Of a stretch of DNA of 64,000 nucleotides, positions 35,201 through 47,440 are shown piece by piece. The notes below the pieces were generated by a model that saw nothing but the letters and a program-made list of their open reading frames with translations, was not told the origin of the DNA and searched no databases. Every line of letters starts with the position of its first letter. Within the stretch, counting starts at the first letter, position 1. Source of the stretch: Pithys albifrons albifrons (Eukaryota; Chordata; Aves; Passeriformes; Thamnophilidae); the NCBI RefSeq assembly GCF_047495875.1, contig NC_092462.1, positions 41,081,669-41,145,668 on the forward strand. Direction: 5' to 3'. The position numbers and the translations under genes are program-made.

Positions 35201-37994
35201 AAAAATAGGTACTTAAATATCTACTTTGATTGGCTGAAACTCTTTAAATAATTCATATACAATTGTAATCACAATGTTTCTTGTCTGATGAGCTTACATG
35301 CTTGATTCAGTGATGGGGAAAAAAACCAATAGGCTAAGTTGTTGATAGTAACTCCTAGGGAAAATATTCCATACTAAAGGATTGCTACTGGAAGTATTGA
35401 AAATCTTGGAATGTTAGAAAAATTGAAATTATAAAACCACCGAAGGAAACTATTGCATGTAATCACTGTCGTCTTTTTCTCACAGCTTGACTCTATGACA
35501 GTTTGATGGGTTTATTGCAGTTGGCATGGATTGCTTTGGTTGAACTAAATGGCAGCTATCTCGCATGCCCTTGATTGTGTTCAGACTAATCAGAGGCTTT
35601 AGGAGTGATGGCTTTTGTGTGGTTTTGAGGAATGATGCATTTTAAAAACTGATATATCCAAGACATTTTAAAATAAACCTATTGCAATAAGACCTGCATT
35701 GCCTCAATAAAATCATGTTGGGAACTATCTACTTTGCTCTTCAGTAACACAGGGGCAAAGATTGAGCTACTTCTTTGTTATGACAGTATAAATCTTTGCT
35801 GGTTTTAAAAAATTTATACATTACTTAAAATTACCATCTTATTATAATCAAATTATGCCTAAGTCTGATCTGGAGCTCTTCAGCAAAAAATTCTGTTATA
35901 GTGTCTAAAATATAATTAGCTAAAATGACAGTTAAATAGAGACTGGGGACATATTTTAAAAGGTCACAAATTATACATGGAGAATTCTATTGCTAAAGAA
36001 GTTTAATGTTAATGTATTTAATGGAATATTTGTTCTTCACTTTGTTTTTGTCAAAAATTCTGCTTATTGACAGAAAAAAAGATAAATAATGTAGGCAGTA
36101 CATACCCTTTGATAGCTACAACACAGAGCATCTAAGAAAAGAAGGGGTTCCTCTCAAATACTACTTCTGAGATAAATTTATGCAACATTCTGTTTCACTT
36201 CCTGGGGGATGATATATGTAGTCCCTCACAAAACAAGGGCAATATGATTAGCTATCACTTAGATTAATTTCTTTCCATATATCCATCAGCTTGAGCTGCT
36301 AATATTTGCATGTATTGCACTTAATGTCTGAAGCTTGCATTATGCATAGTGAATCATGACAGAAAATTTGTATTACATTGTCTTCTTTATTTATAGCAAA
36401 ACTGCACAATATGCCTTAAATGTTTAGTCTGGTCTAATTATTAAATGTCTCAGGTGATGTAGCATAATCTCATTGGAAAAAAACTCCCCTTCCTCGATGT
36501 AGTGTGATATCTTCTTCCACGATCAGCCCCCCTTGATTCTAGTGGAGGTAGTATGAGATGCTTCTGCTCAACCAGCCAACACACAGTGTCATTAATATAA
36601 TTTCCTTTTCTTTGTCTGTAGGATTGAGTTAATTCCATTTCATTGCATTTAGATATATCCCCTCTAGAAACATCTTCTATTTAAACATGTCTGTTTCTCT
36701 TCAGGAAATTTATGCAGGCAGTAGTAATAAATTGAATTGCCATGAGAGGCATCACTCCTTTTTCCTAAACATCCCTTCTTTCTGCAGCCTCTCAAATGTT
36801 ATGGTCTATACAACACACAACTCACTTTCATGGGTTCCCCTTGTACTCACCCTTTGTTACTGATATGTGCACCAGAGGTGGATAAAGTCACAGTCTTGTT
36901 TCCTGCTCCTCAGACCACATAGTCCACACAATCCACATAGCCAAGGCTGTAGTGTTTCCTATTCTTATTTGTGAGAATCTTTGTTAAGATATGTACCATG
37001 GAAAACTGGACTAAAACTTCACTGGGTAACTGTCTCAGTGTGAATTACAATTAGCCTCTAGTTAAAATTTAAATATACACTTTTGCAGAATATGCAATTA
37101 GATTTCAATCTCTCCAGTGCTGAAATATTTTTTCCCTTCTTTGAAATCCCTTTAATTTGCAAAAACCATAACCTGCAGCTGACCTAATCTCTCTGCTCAT
37201 GTCATTAGAATAATTCCAAATCTCTGAAGACAATTTGCAGTGTCCATTCTAGTACTTCTGAACTTACCAGCTTATCTGTGAGTCCATTTTCCTCGCTACT
37301 GAGGAGAATTGGTTACATTCTCCCTTACTAGAGGTCAGATCAAAGTGAATTTTGCTAATTACTGCTCAGTATCCAAGCTGACAATGGTAAAAATTAAACA
37401 GGCAGACAGAAAAAGAGGAAGACAGAGTAAGTAGAGAGGAAGTGTCAATTACAATTATATCTTGGTTACAGCATCCATTTTATTAAAGGTAATGGAGAAA
37501 ATGGGGCAAGTGTTTAAGTGTTCAAATATGGCAATAAGTTTTTTCCTTCTCACACTTAAGAGGTGTCACTTGTTTTACTTGCTCTTTGACCTTCCTTTAA
37601 ATTTTTTCCGACTCCTATTGAATCCTCTCTATAATATGTTGAGACCATTTTATGCTACTGTGTTATGTCTTATGTTTGAAACAAAAGTAGAAAGTTTCTT
37701 CATTATTGTAGGTTGGAGATCATCATCACAACCCTCTTTGCCTCAATTAAGATGGCTTTAAAGATGTGTGTGTTCATGTAGAGTCAAGGGAATGGGAATC
37801 CCTCCAGAAGGCAATTTCAGCATCAACCTACCTAAGTGCAGGATTTGTATTCCTAGTGGAATTTGGAGTACTTTGCAGCAGTGAGACTGAAAAAGAAGCA
37901 GTCACCTACTTCAGTATCAGCAGACACTTTTCTCTTTAAGAGAAAAAATCAAATTCAAATTCCATTCTTTAAGACAAGTGAGATATTTACTTGC
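32213..37994. other. Unique AT-rich non-coding DNA
   Basis: No gene or repeat family recognised. A hairpin with perfect 10-bp arms lies at 34,363-34,392 (TTTTCCTGTG, ten-base loop, CACAGGAAAA). The part at 35,490-35,760 has few homopolymers and balanced composition and is a candidate conserved non-coding element; likewise 36,270-36,420. Neither can be confirmed without alignment. Confidence 0.45.
34363..34392. repeat. Hairpin-forming inverted repeat
   Basis: Arms TTTTCCTGTG (34,363-34,372) and CACAGGAAAA (34,383-34,392) are perfect complements around a ten-base loop. No following T-run or transcript context points to a role. Confidence 0.65.
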
Positions 37995-38136
37995 CTAAAT
38001 CATAGTTAGGGTAACAGTAAGATCCATAATCATGCAAGTAAGAGTTACAGTAGGGGTTGTCTCTAGCCCTCCAGTATAAGTTCCATTTACATCCGTTGCA
38101 TTTCTTGGGCTTTTTCCTCAATTGTGACAATGAGGA
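37995..38136 (-). other. Exon-like segment of unknown identity (142 bp)
   Basis: On minus, a CCCCAG acceptor-like site is followed by an open stretch of 142 bp. It ends at TTTAG|GCAAGTAAA, a match to the consensus of the minor GC-AG donor class. The reading within it is rich in Cys and Tyr: KKCNGCKWNLYW and then RDNPYCNSYLHDYGSYCYPN. No family is recognised. Against a real exon: the region before the acceptor is purine-rich and has no polypyrimidine tract; the open frame upstream runs through a poly-A stretch and has no ATG. It may be a lone exon, a decayed exon or chance. Confidence 0.25.
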
Positions 38137-41100
38137 CTGGGGTTTTTTCTTTTTTTTTTCCTCCCCAGTAAACTCTGAGGTTTCTGTGTCATCAGATGAT
38201 ACCAAGGGCAAAGGTCCTAGGCACAAGCTTTCAGTACCTCTGTATAAAACTATTTATATTTCTCTGGTATTTGGCATAGTCCTCACTTAGATATTGAGAA
38301 ATCTTACTGTGAAGAATGAAAGAAACAGAATATAAAAGAGAATTTTAATCACAAGTTTAAGTTGCTTTTTCATGGATGCTAAAGCAATACATGCAAACTT
38401 ATATAACTCCTCTACTGAATAGAAAGAACACATCTTAATATGTGTTTGAATTTTGTCAGAAATGAAGGTTTAGCTTACTAAAAAATAAATACTATTATTA
38501 TTATTTACTGTTGAATTTTGGTTTATACAGATGCTTTTAAAGCATTATTTTTCATTGTAAACTTTTATAACGTTTTTGTAATCTGATTTGAAATCTTCCA
38601 GTCTAAGAGATATTTACCCTCAGTAGACTGATCCAGCTTGCAGTATATTTCAGTGTATGAGACATACTTTCAGTTGAGCTAATTGAATGATTCACCACTG
38701 GATGGTGGCCTGGCCCACAGGAGCATTTTTTTACCCTTAAAGTCATAAGTTATGTGCTTAAAAGTAAATTATTGCAGAAAGATTTCAACCAGAACCTCAG
38801 CATTTGTACGCTTCTGGTATATATTTTTAATATGAACATAAATACAGACCTCGTTCTTTCTAAGCTTAGTGACATATTCTGGCTTGTACTTAAGCATTTA
38901 AAATTCCATCAAATTGTCTCGTCCAGTCTGCCCAGGATGTTAGTTCTGGCAATAGCTTCTCTTCCTTTTTGCTTTCTATTACCTTTCTCCTTCGCATGCT
39001 TCACCAGGTTCCCATTTGTTTATAGCTATGTCTAGTCATCTTATAAAGATGACATTGAAGTTCAGTCAACTACCAGTTATTTGTCTGAATGCCAGATTGA
39101 CCATAATAGAGACTCAAAGTTGTTTCTTTGCATAGCTGGCTCAGGATCAGCAGAGCTTATTAAGTGCCAATACAGCATGGTGGGGATGTGTGTTGCTCCC
39201 GGGATCATCACAAGTGGGTTTGGTTTTGACAGCAAGGTTCATAAACTTTCTGCTACTACAGAAACAAATTTGGCTCTTGCCACATTTATAAAACCCAATA
39301 CATTCCTGTTCATGCTGAACCTTGGCCAGCTTCAATAAACTTCGTCTTGTCTCTGTCGTTCCCATTATTTTCTGTATTTTTCTATTATTTGGCATATTTC
39401 AGTCCTCATTATAAAAAATTGCTTTGCTTTCTTCTCTAATTCCATGCTAGTTTGTTATTGGGGTTTTTAATATGTATTTGCTTTACATCTGAGCTTTACA
39501 CACTGCATTTATATTCTGTGAGGGTTTCTCCTTGTACATCTTTCTCTTTTTTCAGACTTTGTCAGGATGGTCTCACCAATATCTCCTTAAGTCATATTTA
39601 AGCTCCTCAGTATAATGTCTTTGACTAATAGGATTGTAAGTGTCATGGTCAGGAGGACCTCGTCACTTCTGTCTGTACAGCACATTCTAACTTATGGTAT
39701 TTTATGTTTAATGGAACATATTCTGTATCTGTTGTTCTGTCCCTTGCAGAGAAAGGAAAGACTACGGTGGTCAAATAAAAACAGATCAGGCCTTTTCTCT
39801 GGAGCTATAGCTACTCTTGAGATTTATATCATGCTTACAATACCATTTCTTCTTCCTTGTATTGTATTTTATTCTTCTTTATACTCTTTATTTAAAACCA
39901 AAAGCTAAATTGCACCCAATGCACATCAAGACTGTCAGACTGAAACTCTGCCTGAATACCTTCAGAGTTTACTTTTTTCCAATTTTGAAGTGCTGACATT
40001 TTAATGAAATATCCTGTTCTCATTATATATGAGGATCCAAGTAGATTAAATTAACATATAAACATATGTGTACTTGTCATACTGCATTGACTTACCAAAT
40101 TGTCTGTAATTTCACCTTTCTTTGCATGAATGAATGAGCTCAGTAGTTTGACTGCAAGTAAAAAGTGGTGGGATTTTTCCTACAGTATAATAACTTGAGC
40201 CTAGAGAATATTTGGTATGATGCTTTATTACAATCATTCATTCTTTATGAAATCACCAAAGAAGTCAGTGTACAGGTGCAGTATAATTGTGAATCATCTG
40301 AATGCAACATCCTGGTTGTATATAGTGTAATGAACTTTTGTTGACTTCATTGCTGGACATATTTATAGTTGTTAATGGCTTAATTTCACACATTTAGATT
40401 TCAGCATAATAATTATTGTCATGATGATTACAGTAGCTATGGTTATAATGTAGCTCCAGCGTACCATTGAAAAACTACTCTAAGGATGGTCAAAGACAGC
40501 TACTTGTAACAACCAAAACGATCAGTTTCTGGTTGGTTGTTACTGGCTTAAAGATGCTGTCTTTAAACATGTTCAGGCAAGCTCAATGCAAAATAATTAA
40601 CCTTTAGCAAGGTTATTTAATGAAGAAAAGATATCTCAATTGTTGCCCTTATTGTGTATTGTGTTTGTTTACTCCCTGCAGCCATCAGTGTCACACTAGT
40701 AAAATGGTAAAAGTAAAAATAAGATCTGAATATATTGTTTAGTGCTGCAATAAGCACAAATGCATGATCTAATGCATGAACAAGTTTGGGGTGTCTGTAT
40801 GGCACAGAGCTCTAGAACAGAGGCTCTGATTTGCCAGTTTGAAAATAGCTCAGCTTAACAGGGACCGAGGGTTGTTATATGATGATTATTGTGTAGTGAT
40901 CTGGTTAATTCACTTCCTAATTCACAGGTTGTTGGATCTACAAAAGCTAATGCCACAAATGACACTCTAGCTTGCACTGTTGGTAGAAACAGTGAGCACT
41001 GAATGGGGTGTATAGACTATGCTGTTGTCTTACTGTCACAAGTAGCAGTTCAATGGCAGCAATTATGTACACTGGTGGGAAATTGGGTAGCTTTTTTCTA

Positions 41101-44100
41101 ATGTGCACAATGCAAGGCTCAGCTTTGCTGAGCTGTCCGTTTGGTTCCTTTCACAGAAGCAAACTAAGTTGCAAAAACAAAAAATATCTTTTAGGAGTAA
41201 GATTAGTCAAAAAAAAAAAAAGGCAGCTCAGGTTGTGAAAATACTTGAATCAGCTTGAAGAGCATGAATGCTTCTTACATTTGTTTATTTTGGCTCATAG
41301 TGAGACCAGAGCTGAACAAAGCAAACCTTAAGCTTGAATATCTTAAATTATTACCAGACTTTTGGATACAAAAGTTGTTTAAAGTATTTTATCTCTATTT
41401 CATGCTCAAAAGTTTAAGTTGCACATCCTTTATGTCTTTTGGCAGTATTAAAAATATGGAGCAACACCTTTACCTGAATTATTGTGATGAGAAATTTGTT
41501 GTGAGTTGGAGCCTATGTTTTTAACAGGGATAGGGCTGTAACATTGTTGTTCTGCATTTGCTTCCCCGAAGTCACAAGTTACTTCCTGAGTTGTACTATA
41601 AAACTTTAATACACTACATCTCCCATAAGGTACCTCTAAGATGTTCAGAAGAAAGAGTAGCCATGTAAATTTGGGACTGCTTCCTCCAGTAGGTATTTCA
41701 AACATAGCATTTGCAGATCAAACAACATATCATGGTGATGACACTGCATTCCCTCAGTCATCCCACCTTACATGAGTGAACACCCCAGGATGATGGACTT
41801 TCTATCATACAGTTTTGTATTTGCTGAATTTATAAGCAATCCCTCAGATCTCAACATATGCAACTTACAATATCTTCTGTCCAGCAAGTACATAAACTGT
41901 TGCTCTTTGGCAAGCTACTTGCTGTTCAATTAATTGTGACTTTAGGATTATTAGCCATATGACTAGGCATAAGAAATAACAATCTATCCACAAAATATTA
42001 GAGATACAAAGAGCCCACACCATTCAATAGTTTACATTTCAATAAACAAAAGACACATCTGTGCTACCTCTCTATTTTACACACACATAATTTTTCTGCA
42101 GATTTTTGCAGAGCTTCAATAAGACATATAGGCTAGTGAGGCCAGAGTTTTGGCCTACACAACCACAAAGTGCAAAATAACAGCTTAAAAAAGACATATA
42201 TTCATGTACCGAGTTTAACTGGAAGAAAAGAGCCATGCTCATCAAAGAAAATGTTGGCTACAACAGAAAGTGAACAGATACTGTGTTACAATTACAATAC
42301 CTATTAGGAGGTGGAAATATTTTTGTATGCAATCTCATAAGGTTCTCACTTTTGTCTTTTCAGTTCTTAATTTAAGTGTACTTAACATCAGATCTTACTG
42401 CTAAATTCTATAGAGCCTTTTTTATTTATATCGCGGACAACTTAAAATTTAAGATTTCTTTGGAAAAATTCTGCTAAAAGAAAAAATTACTATGATAAAA
42501 ATTTCTGCATGAATGTTCAAAAATGGGAGAACTTTTCCTATTAGTGCATTTGATACCAACGACAATAAACAAAAATTGATTTTTCATGTTTTCTCAAGGC
42601 CTCAAGTAAACAGAACATCATCTAGCATATAATGATTTTGAATACTAGTCATCTTTTGTGTTCATAGTTTTAAATACTTGAACCTCCCAACAAGAAGTCA
42701 AACATATGACATACAACCTGTCTTTCAGTGGAACCCGCAGGACTGTCATAAGCACGGAATTCAAAACCGGTTTTTGGTATTAGTTCCACTTGTCTAATAT
42801 TTTTACCTCTTCTGGTTTAAGTTCATAAACCATAACCTCATGTGTAATTTAAATCAGTGTTTTCTGGAAGTCCATAAATATTTATTTGATGCAAGGGATA
42901 GACCAGAACTCAATCCCAAGATGCTGTTCGGGCTAAGTGGAATCTCCTTAGGAACCGCTTCAAAGATCAATTCCTCTTGTCCATAAAAAACAAGTTTAAA
43001 TTGTCTTCCATGAACCTGCTGTTAGCAATTGTACTGTTACATTATGTATGATTCTTTGACTGCTCATTGCTTCAACAAACTGCACAGTGCTCCATTAGTG
43101 ATTTTCAATTTCATGCTAAGCTTTGCAATTTATTAGTGTTGTTTAGGCTAATGTACTATTATTTTGCATATTTTATATCATTTTTCATTTGCTATTCATA
43201 TGACCTAACAGTTGAGTATTGGGGATCAATAAGCCCTCTGAATATTTTCATATTTGTATTAGGAAAAAGAGGAAAATCATGCAGGCAGCCCAGTATAGAG
43301 TCGATTAGGACAAAGTTATTTTTTTAGCAATTTTCAGGTTTCCCTCCACTTTGTCTGCAGACTTAACTGCAGGTTTCCAAACAATGGTATAATATCCAGA
43401 TGCACTTATTCATGAAAATAATTTGGTTTAGTAACGATCCCCTAATTGTAGATACCTGGACCATGTTCATGTGGATTCTTGGCCAGTGTGCATTCTCTCC
43501 GTATGTAAATACCAAGATTAAATTCAGCTTAAATACCACCTACTTCCAAGGAGCAGGTGCAGTTCGCATTTATTTTTGTCTTGATTTTGTCTTTCCTAGA
43601 CCTGTCCACTGATTCAGAAAAGGAAATATTCATATTAGTGAGGAAAATGTTCTCCTCCCTCCAAAGGTTTTTAAAACTTAAAAGCTTTTGGATGCTCAGT
43701 TGACATAGGCAGTAGAAAAGCACAAAAGATTGGCATGCACCAATTCAAATTTTCAAATTAATTTAATTCAAAATTTTCAGAGTCACTTGTCTTAAAATGC
43801 AGAAAGCAATATAGCTACAAATAGAGTCTTTATAAAGTATTAATAAAGTGATTTGAAATGTTCATAGACAATATGTAAATGTATGTCAGATTTACTAAAA
43901 TAGTAATGCAAACAAGGAACAGAATGTTAGGTATCTTACTGGCACATTGCAAATAGGGCATAGGACTTCAATTTTGAATGCTCCTCAGGATGTGGATCAA
44001 GGCACCAATGACCACTCAGTAAACATTATAGTAAAATCAGCATATACAAGAGTCATAAAGTATTGATAATCCTGTTTTCCCTTTGAACATTTGCCTTTTG

Positions 44101-45065
44101 TATAAAATTTAACATATGTAGTCTTTCAACACTGAACCAAAGCTACAAAATTTTTTTTAATGGACAAGGTAGGTATAATTGATAAGCAGTAGTTAACCTC
44201 GCATGGTTCTACTACCTTCCATGATTTAGATATTGCATCTCAAATGCTAAAAATATAAGATTTTTATTCATATTCAGGAAAAAAAAAAAAGAGTTGATTT
44301 CATCTGGAAATTTTGCATTTCCCCCATAATTTCTGCAGCAGTGTAACCTGTAAGTGATTTTGGATTAAATTTTTTAAATAATGAAAACTGACTTCAGCAC
44401 TTTCATGTTTAAAATCTCTACATTTATAATGGAAATTAAACATACTTAACTTCAACCTAAGCAAATAGTTCTTCAAAATCAGTCCATTGACTGATTTCCA
44501 AAAACCATGTTATGAGGGAAACCTTCAGTTGATCTGAAAGCCTAGGATATTCAGGATGTAGATTTAGTTGCTTTTTGGAATCACTGGGTGCCGTATTCTC
44601 CTCCCTGAGGACTTAGGGGTCCTTTGTGTCCCCAGGTGTGGGCAACCAACTCAGCCAGACAGCCCCAGGAGCAAGATCTGCAAAATCATAAGTATCAAAC
44701 AAATCTCCACATGGCTGATAAGAAATAAGGCCTTTTCCTCAAAACTCCATGTATCCACAAAGTAGTTCTGGTTTGGCACTTCACAAATTAATTTGAATCT
44801 AATTGTGTCCGCTCAGGCTTGTGTATGCACACAGACACAGAATTATAGGTATACAAGCGCAGTATCTTCAAAGCTGTAATCTGAAAGTTCATTAGTTGTT
44901 AATTTATTGGCATTTTACTACTAGACTTTTCAAAGCCATATGTTTCCCGTACTAGTGTATAGGAAAGCAATAGGCACACGATGACATCAACAGTAAAGTC
45001 TCTGACTACTTTTCTTTATAACCCTGTCTTCCCTATTAAGGCAGCCAGTCAGAGTTTCTTGGCAT
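38137..45065. other. Unique non-coding DNA
   Basis: No gene or repeat family recognised with confidence. Poly-A runs at 41,209-41,221 and 44,279-44,290. At 39,281-39,362 a TATAAAA, AATAAA and CpG-containing pyrimidine-rich sequence recall an LTR end, but flanks do not support it. Short overlapping frames elsewhere resemble nothing known. Confidence 0.45.
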
Positions 45066-45108
45066 GTCAATGGCTTCTTTCTCTGTCAATGGCTTCTTTC
45101 TCTGTCAA
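45066..45108. repeat. Perfect 19-bp tandem duplication
   Basis: The 19-mer GTCAATGGCTTCTTTCTCT (45,066-45,084) is repeated without change at 45,085-45,103 and begins a third time (GTCAA, 45,104-45,108). Perfect identity indicates a recent slippage duplication, likely variable in length between individuals. Confidence 0.95.
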
Positions 45109-45671
45109 CATATGGAGAAGATAGAGCTCCTTTCTATATTCCCCTCTGACACCCGCAGCCCTGGTTGTGCCCATCTGGATTTGCTGTTATTCCTTATAAA
45201 AAACTAGCACATTTCTTTCCCAGGGCCAATGTAGGGAAAGTAGTGGTGTATCAATGAGTGCCAAAACTCCCTAACAAGAGCAAAAGCTTCTTTCGTGACA
45301 GTTTTTTCATGACATTGTCTAAACTGGAGACAGTTGGAAGATGCCAGAACAGCATAAAGAGATATTAACTTCCTATTTATAAAAGGAAATGCTTTCTCAA
45401 AATCTGTGAATAGCAGCATAAGCTGCAGCTTTGTGAGACTAGAAAAAAGTTTACAAGTGGTATGGCTATGACAATAATTGTATTTGCGGTGAATTCTTGG
45501 TCTAGGCAAGGCATAGTTAAACTTAAGTAAATATTTAGAAATTTCTCCAGATCTGCAGTGATTAAAGATGTACTTTAAAGGATTATTTTGGTTGTAAGCT
45601 TTCTTTCTTTCTGAAAAATTTACACGTGTGTATAACAGTGGTCAAACAGATATAGACCATTAATAAAAAAG

Positions 45672-46055
45672 TAGAGCAGGCGTCTGTGCTGAGAGATAAA
45701 TGGTTGTGGTTCACAGCACTAACAATCTCTGCTGATGCAGCTGGTAGAGATCGTAAACCCCATGATGAAAATATCTCCATATCCATATTATGATGCTCTA
45801 AAGCACTGCAGGCACAGATGGCAGAACTTGTAAGTTCTCTCAGAAACATAGTTATGGTTCACAACATTTTCAGATTCTTCAGAAAGAGCAAATATAGCTT
45901 GTAAGCCCTGAGGAGAAGTTGATGGCACTTGTGAACTATGCCAGTTCAGGTGGCAGACCTCGTAGACATTGGGAGAAAAAATAACTGTGATTCACAATGC
46001 CTGTCAGAGAAGTGCTAGCGTTTGCAAGCTCTGATGACGCAGTCAGCAAAGCAGA
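45672..46055. repeat. Degenerate tandem array, about 2.8 units of ~135-149 bp
   Basis: Three diverged units align in order. Each has a GTGGTTCACAG / ATGGTTCACAA / GTGATTCACAA core (at about 45,706, 45,855 and 45,986). About 55 bases later each has a GATCGTAAACCCCATGATGA / GCTTGTAAGCCCTGAGGAGA / GTTTGCAAGCTCTGATGACG block. A GGCAGAACTTGTAAG / GGCAGACCTCGTAGA block precedes the second and third units. Spacing between cores is 149 and then about 132 bases. The units do not match CR1 or a known bird repeat that I can recall. It may be an old minisatellite or a locally duplicated regulatory module. Ends are approximate. Confidence 0.7.
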
Positions 46056-47225
46056 GTTTTGGCATATTTATTTCAGGATGACATCTGAATGAAGGCGGGG
46101 AAAAAACCCCACCATGCAGTAAAGTGCCTTATTTTTCTGGTTAGACATCTCAAGTAGATAAAAGTCTGAATCAGTCTTCCTAGAATTTCACCTGTCAGTC
46201 CATAACAGTCTCATTAGTTCTTCTTTGACCTTTAAAGTACAAAACTATACAGAAAAGCTGCATTATATTATGCACAATAGCAAGTTACATAAGATGTAAA
46301 TGAAAGAACAGTGCTCTGTAATTAGATGTTCTTATCTAAATAATTTGTGTAGAGATAAATACATGGATATTTGGGTACCTTTGGGGGGAAAAATGGCCAC
46401 ATCAAAGGCCATTTATTTCTTTGAGAATTATTCAGGGGACTTCTATTGACTTCTTTGTAAATTGAATGGCATCTGTAATTAGATGACCTGTAAGGTGAAA
46501 AATACTAAATTTTTATTCATTTAGCCATTTCATCTTTAGGAACAGTCTTACAATGATTTCTTTCTTGATTATTAAGGTAATATTTTGATGTGAATAGATG
46601 CTTAAAACTACAGTGCTTAAGATATGTAATTGAGTCACCAGTACTCGATGGTTTCTAGAGCAAGTCCAGAAGACTGTTGAAGACAAAAATGAGCAAAAGA
46701 CATTCCAAAAGCAGGGGAAAGCCTCTGAGATGTGCAGTATTGCTCTACCAGCAGACTTTACTCCTTGAGTGTTAGCCAAGAGCAGATGCCTACCAGTTGG
46801 AAGCACTAAGGCAGGAAGTGTTGTATGTGGTGTGAGAAGAGTCATTTTGATAATCTGATGTTCTTGAGTCCCTAGAGAGATATGAAAATTGAGTAGCTGT
46901 GACTTAACAAGTGCTACTTGCCATGCTAAACAAAATATATGTATGTTTCAATGAAATTATTTGCAATATATCCATAACACATTTTATGTGTTTCTATGTT
47001 CATTTGAAATATATAGAAATGCCTATATGGACCAGTGTTATTGAACACCAGTCTTCAGCTAAAAGGATGATGACAATTTTCTGTTTTTCTTTTTGGTTTA
47101 GAGAAAAACATCTGAGTGATCAAAACCCTTTCTTGTGGTTAAAAATAGATTGAAAATAAAATTAATTTAGACTGTTTGGGTTTTTTATAAAAGTTAAAGT
47201 AACTGTTAGTTACTATATTTTTTAA
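46056..47225. other. Unique non-coding DNA
   Basis: No gene or repeat recognised. The minus-strand frame 46,513-46,845 (110 codons) resembles nothing known and is likely chance. Confidence 0.45.
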
Positions 47226-47290
47226 CATTTAAAAATAAAAACAAACAAAAAACCCACACAACCCCCAAAAACTCCACAAACAAAAACAAT
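47226..47290. repeat. A/C-rich low-complexity tract
   Basis: AAAAATAAAAACAAACAAAAAACCCACACAACCCCC and following A/C-rich sequence, nearly free of G and T. Composition matches the tract at 11,401-11,464. Confidence 0.8.
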
Positions 47291-47397
47291 AGATAAATAA
47301 AATATAAAATATTGAGTTACAAAATATGTTCTATGGAGGTGGAAAGATTAAAGAGGGGACAAAATGGGCTATTAGTAGTATTAGTAATACTTTTAAT

Positions 47398-47440
47398 ACT
47401 TGCCAGGAATACTAGCTATTAGCTAGTATTCCTGGCAAGT
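47398..47440. repeat. Perfect 43-bp palindrome: 21-bp arms, 1-base centre
   Basis: The left arm ACTTGCCAGGAATACTAGCTA (47,398-47,418) is followed by a single T (47,419) and by the exact reverse complement of the arm (47,420-47,440). No mismatch is present. Outside the arms the next pair is mismatched (T against T) and the three after it pair again, so a 25-base half is nearly complementary. It could extrude as a cruciform or be transcribed as a tight hairpin with no real loop. No target-site duplication was seen. Such arms arise by templated fold-back repair or by a fold-back artefact in library preparation or assembly. Confidence 0.97.
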
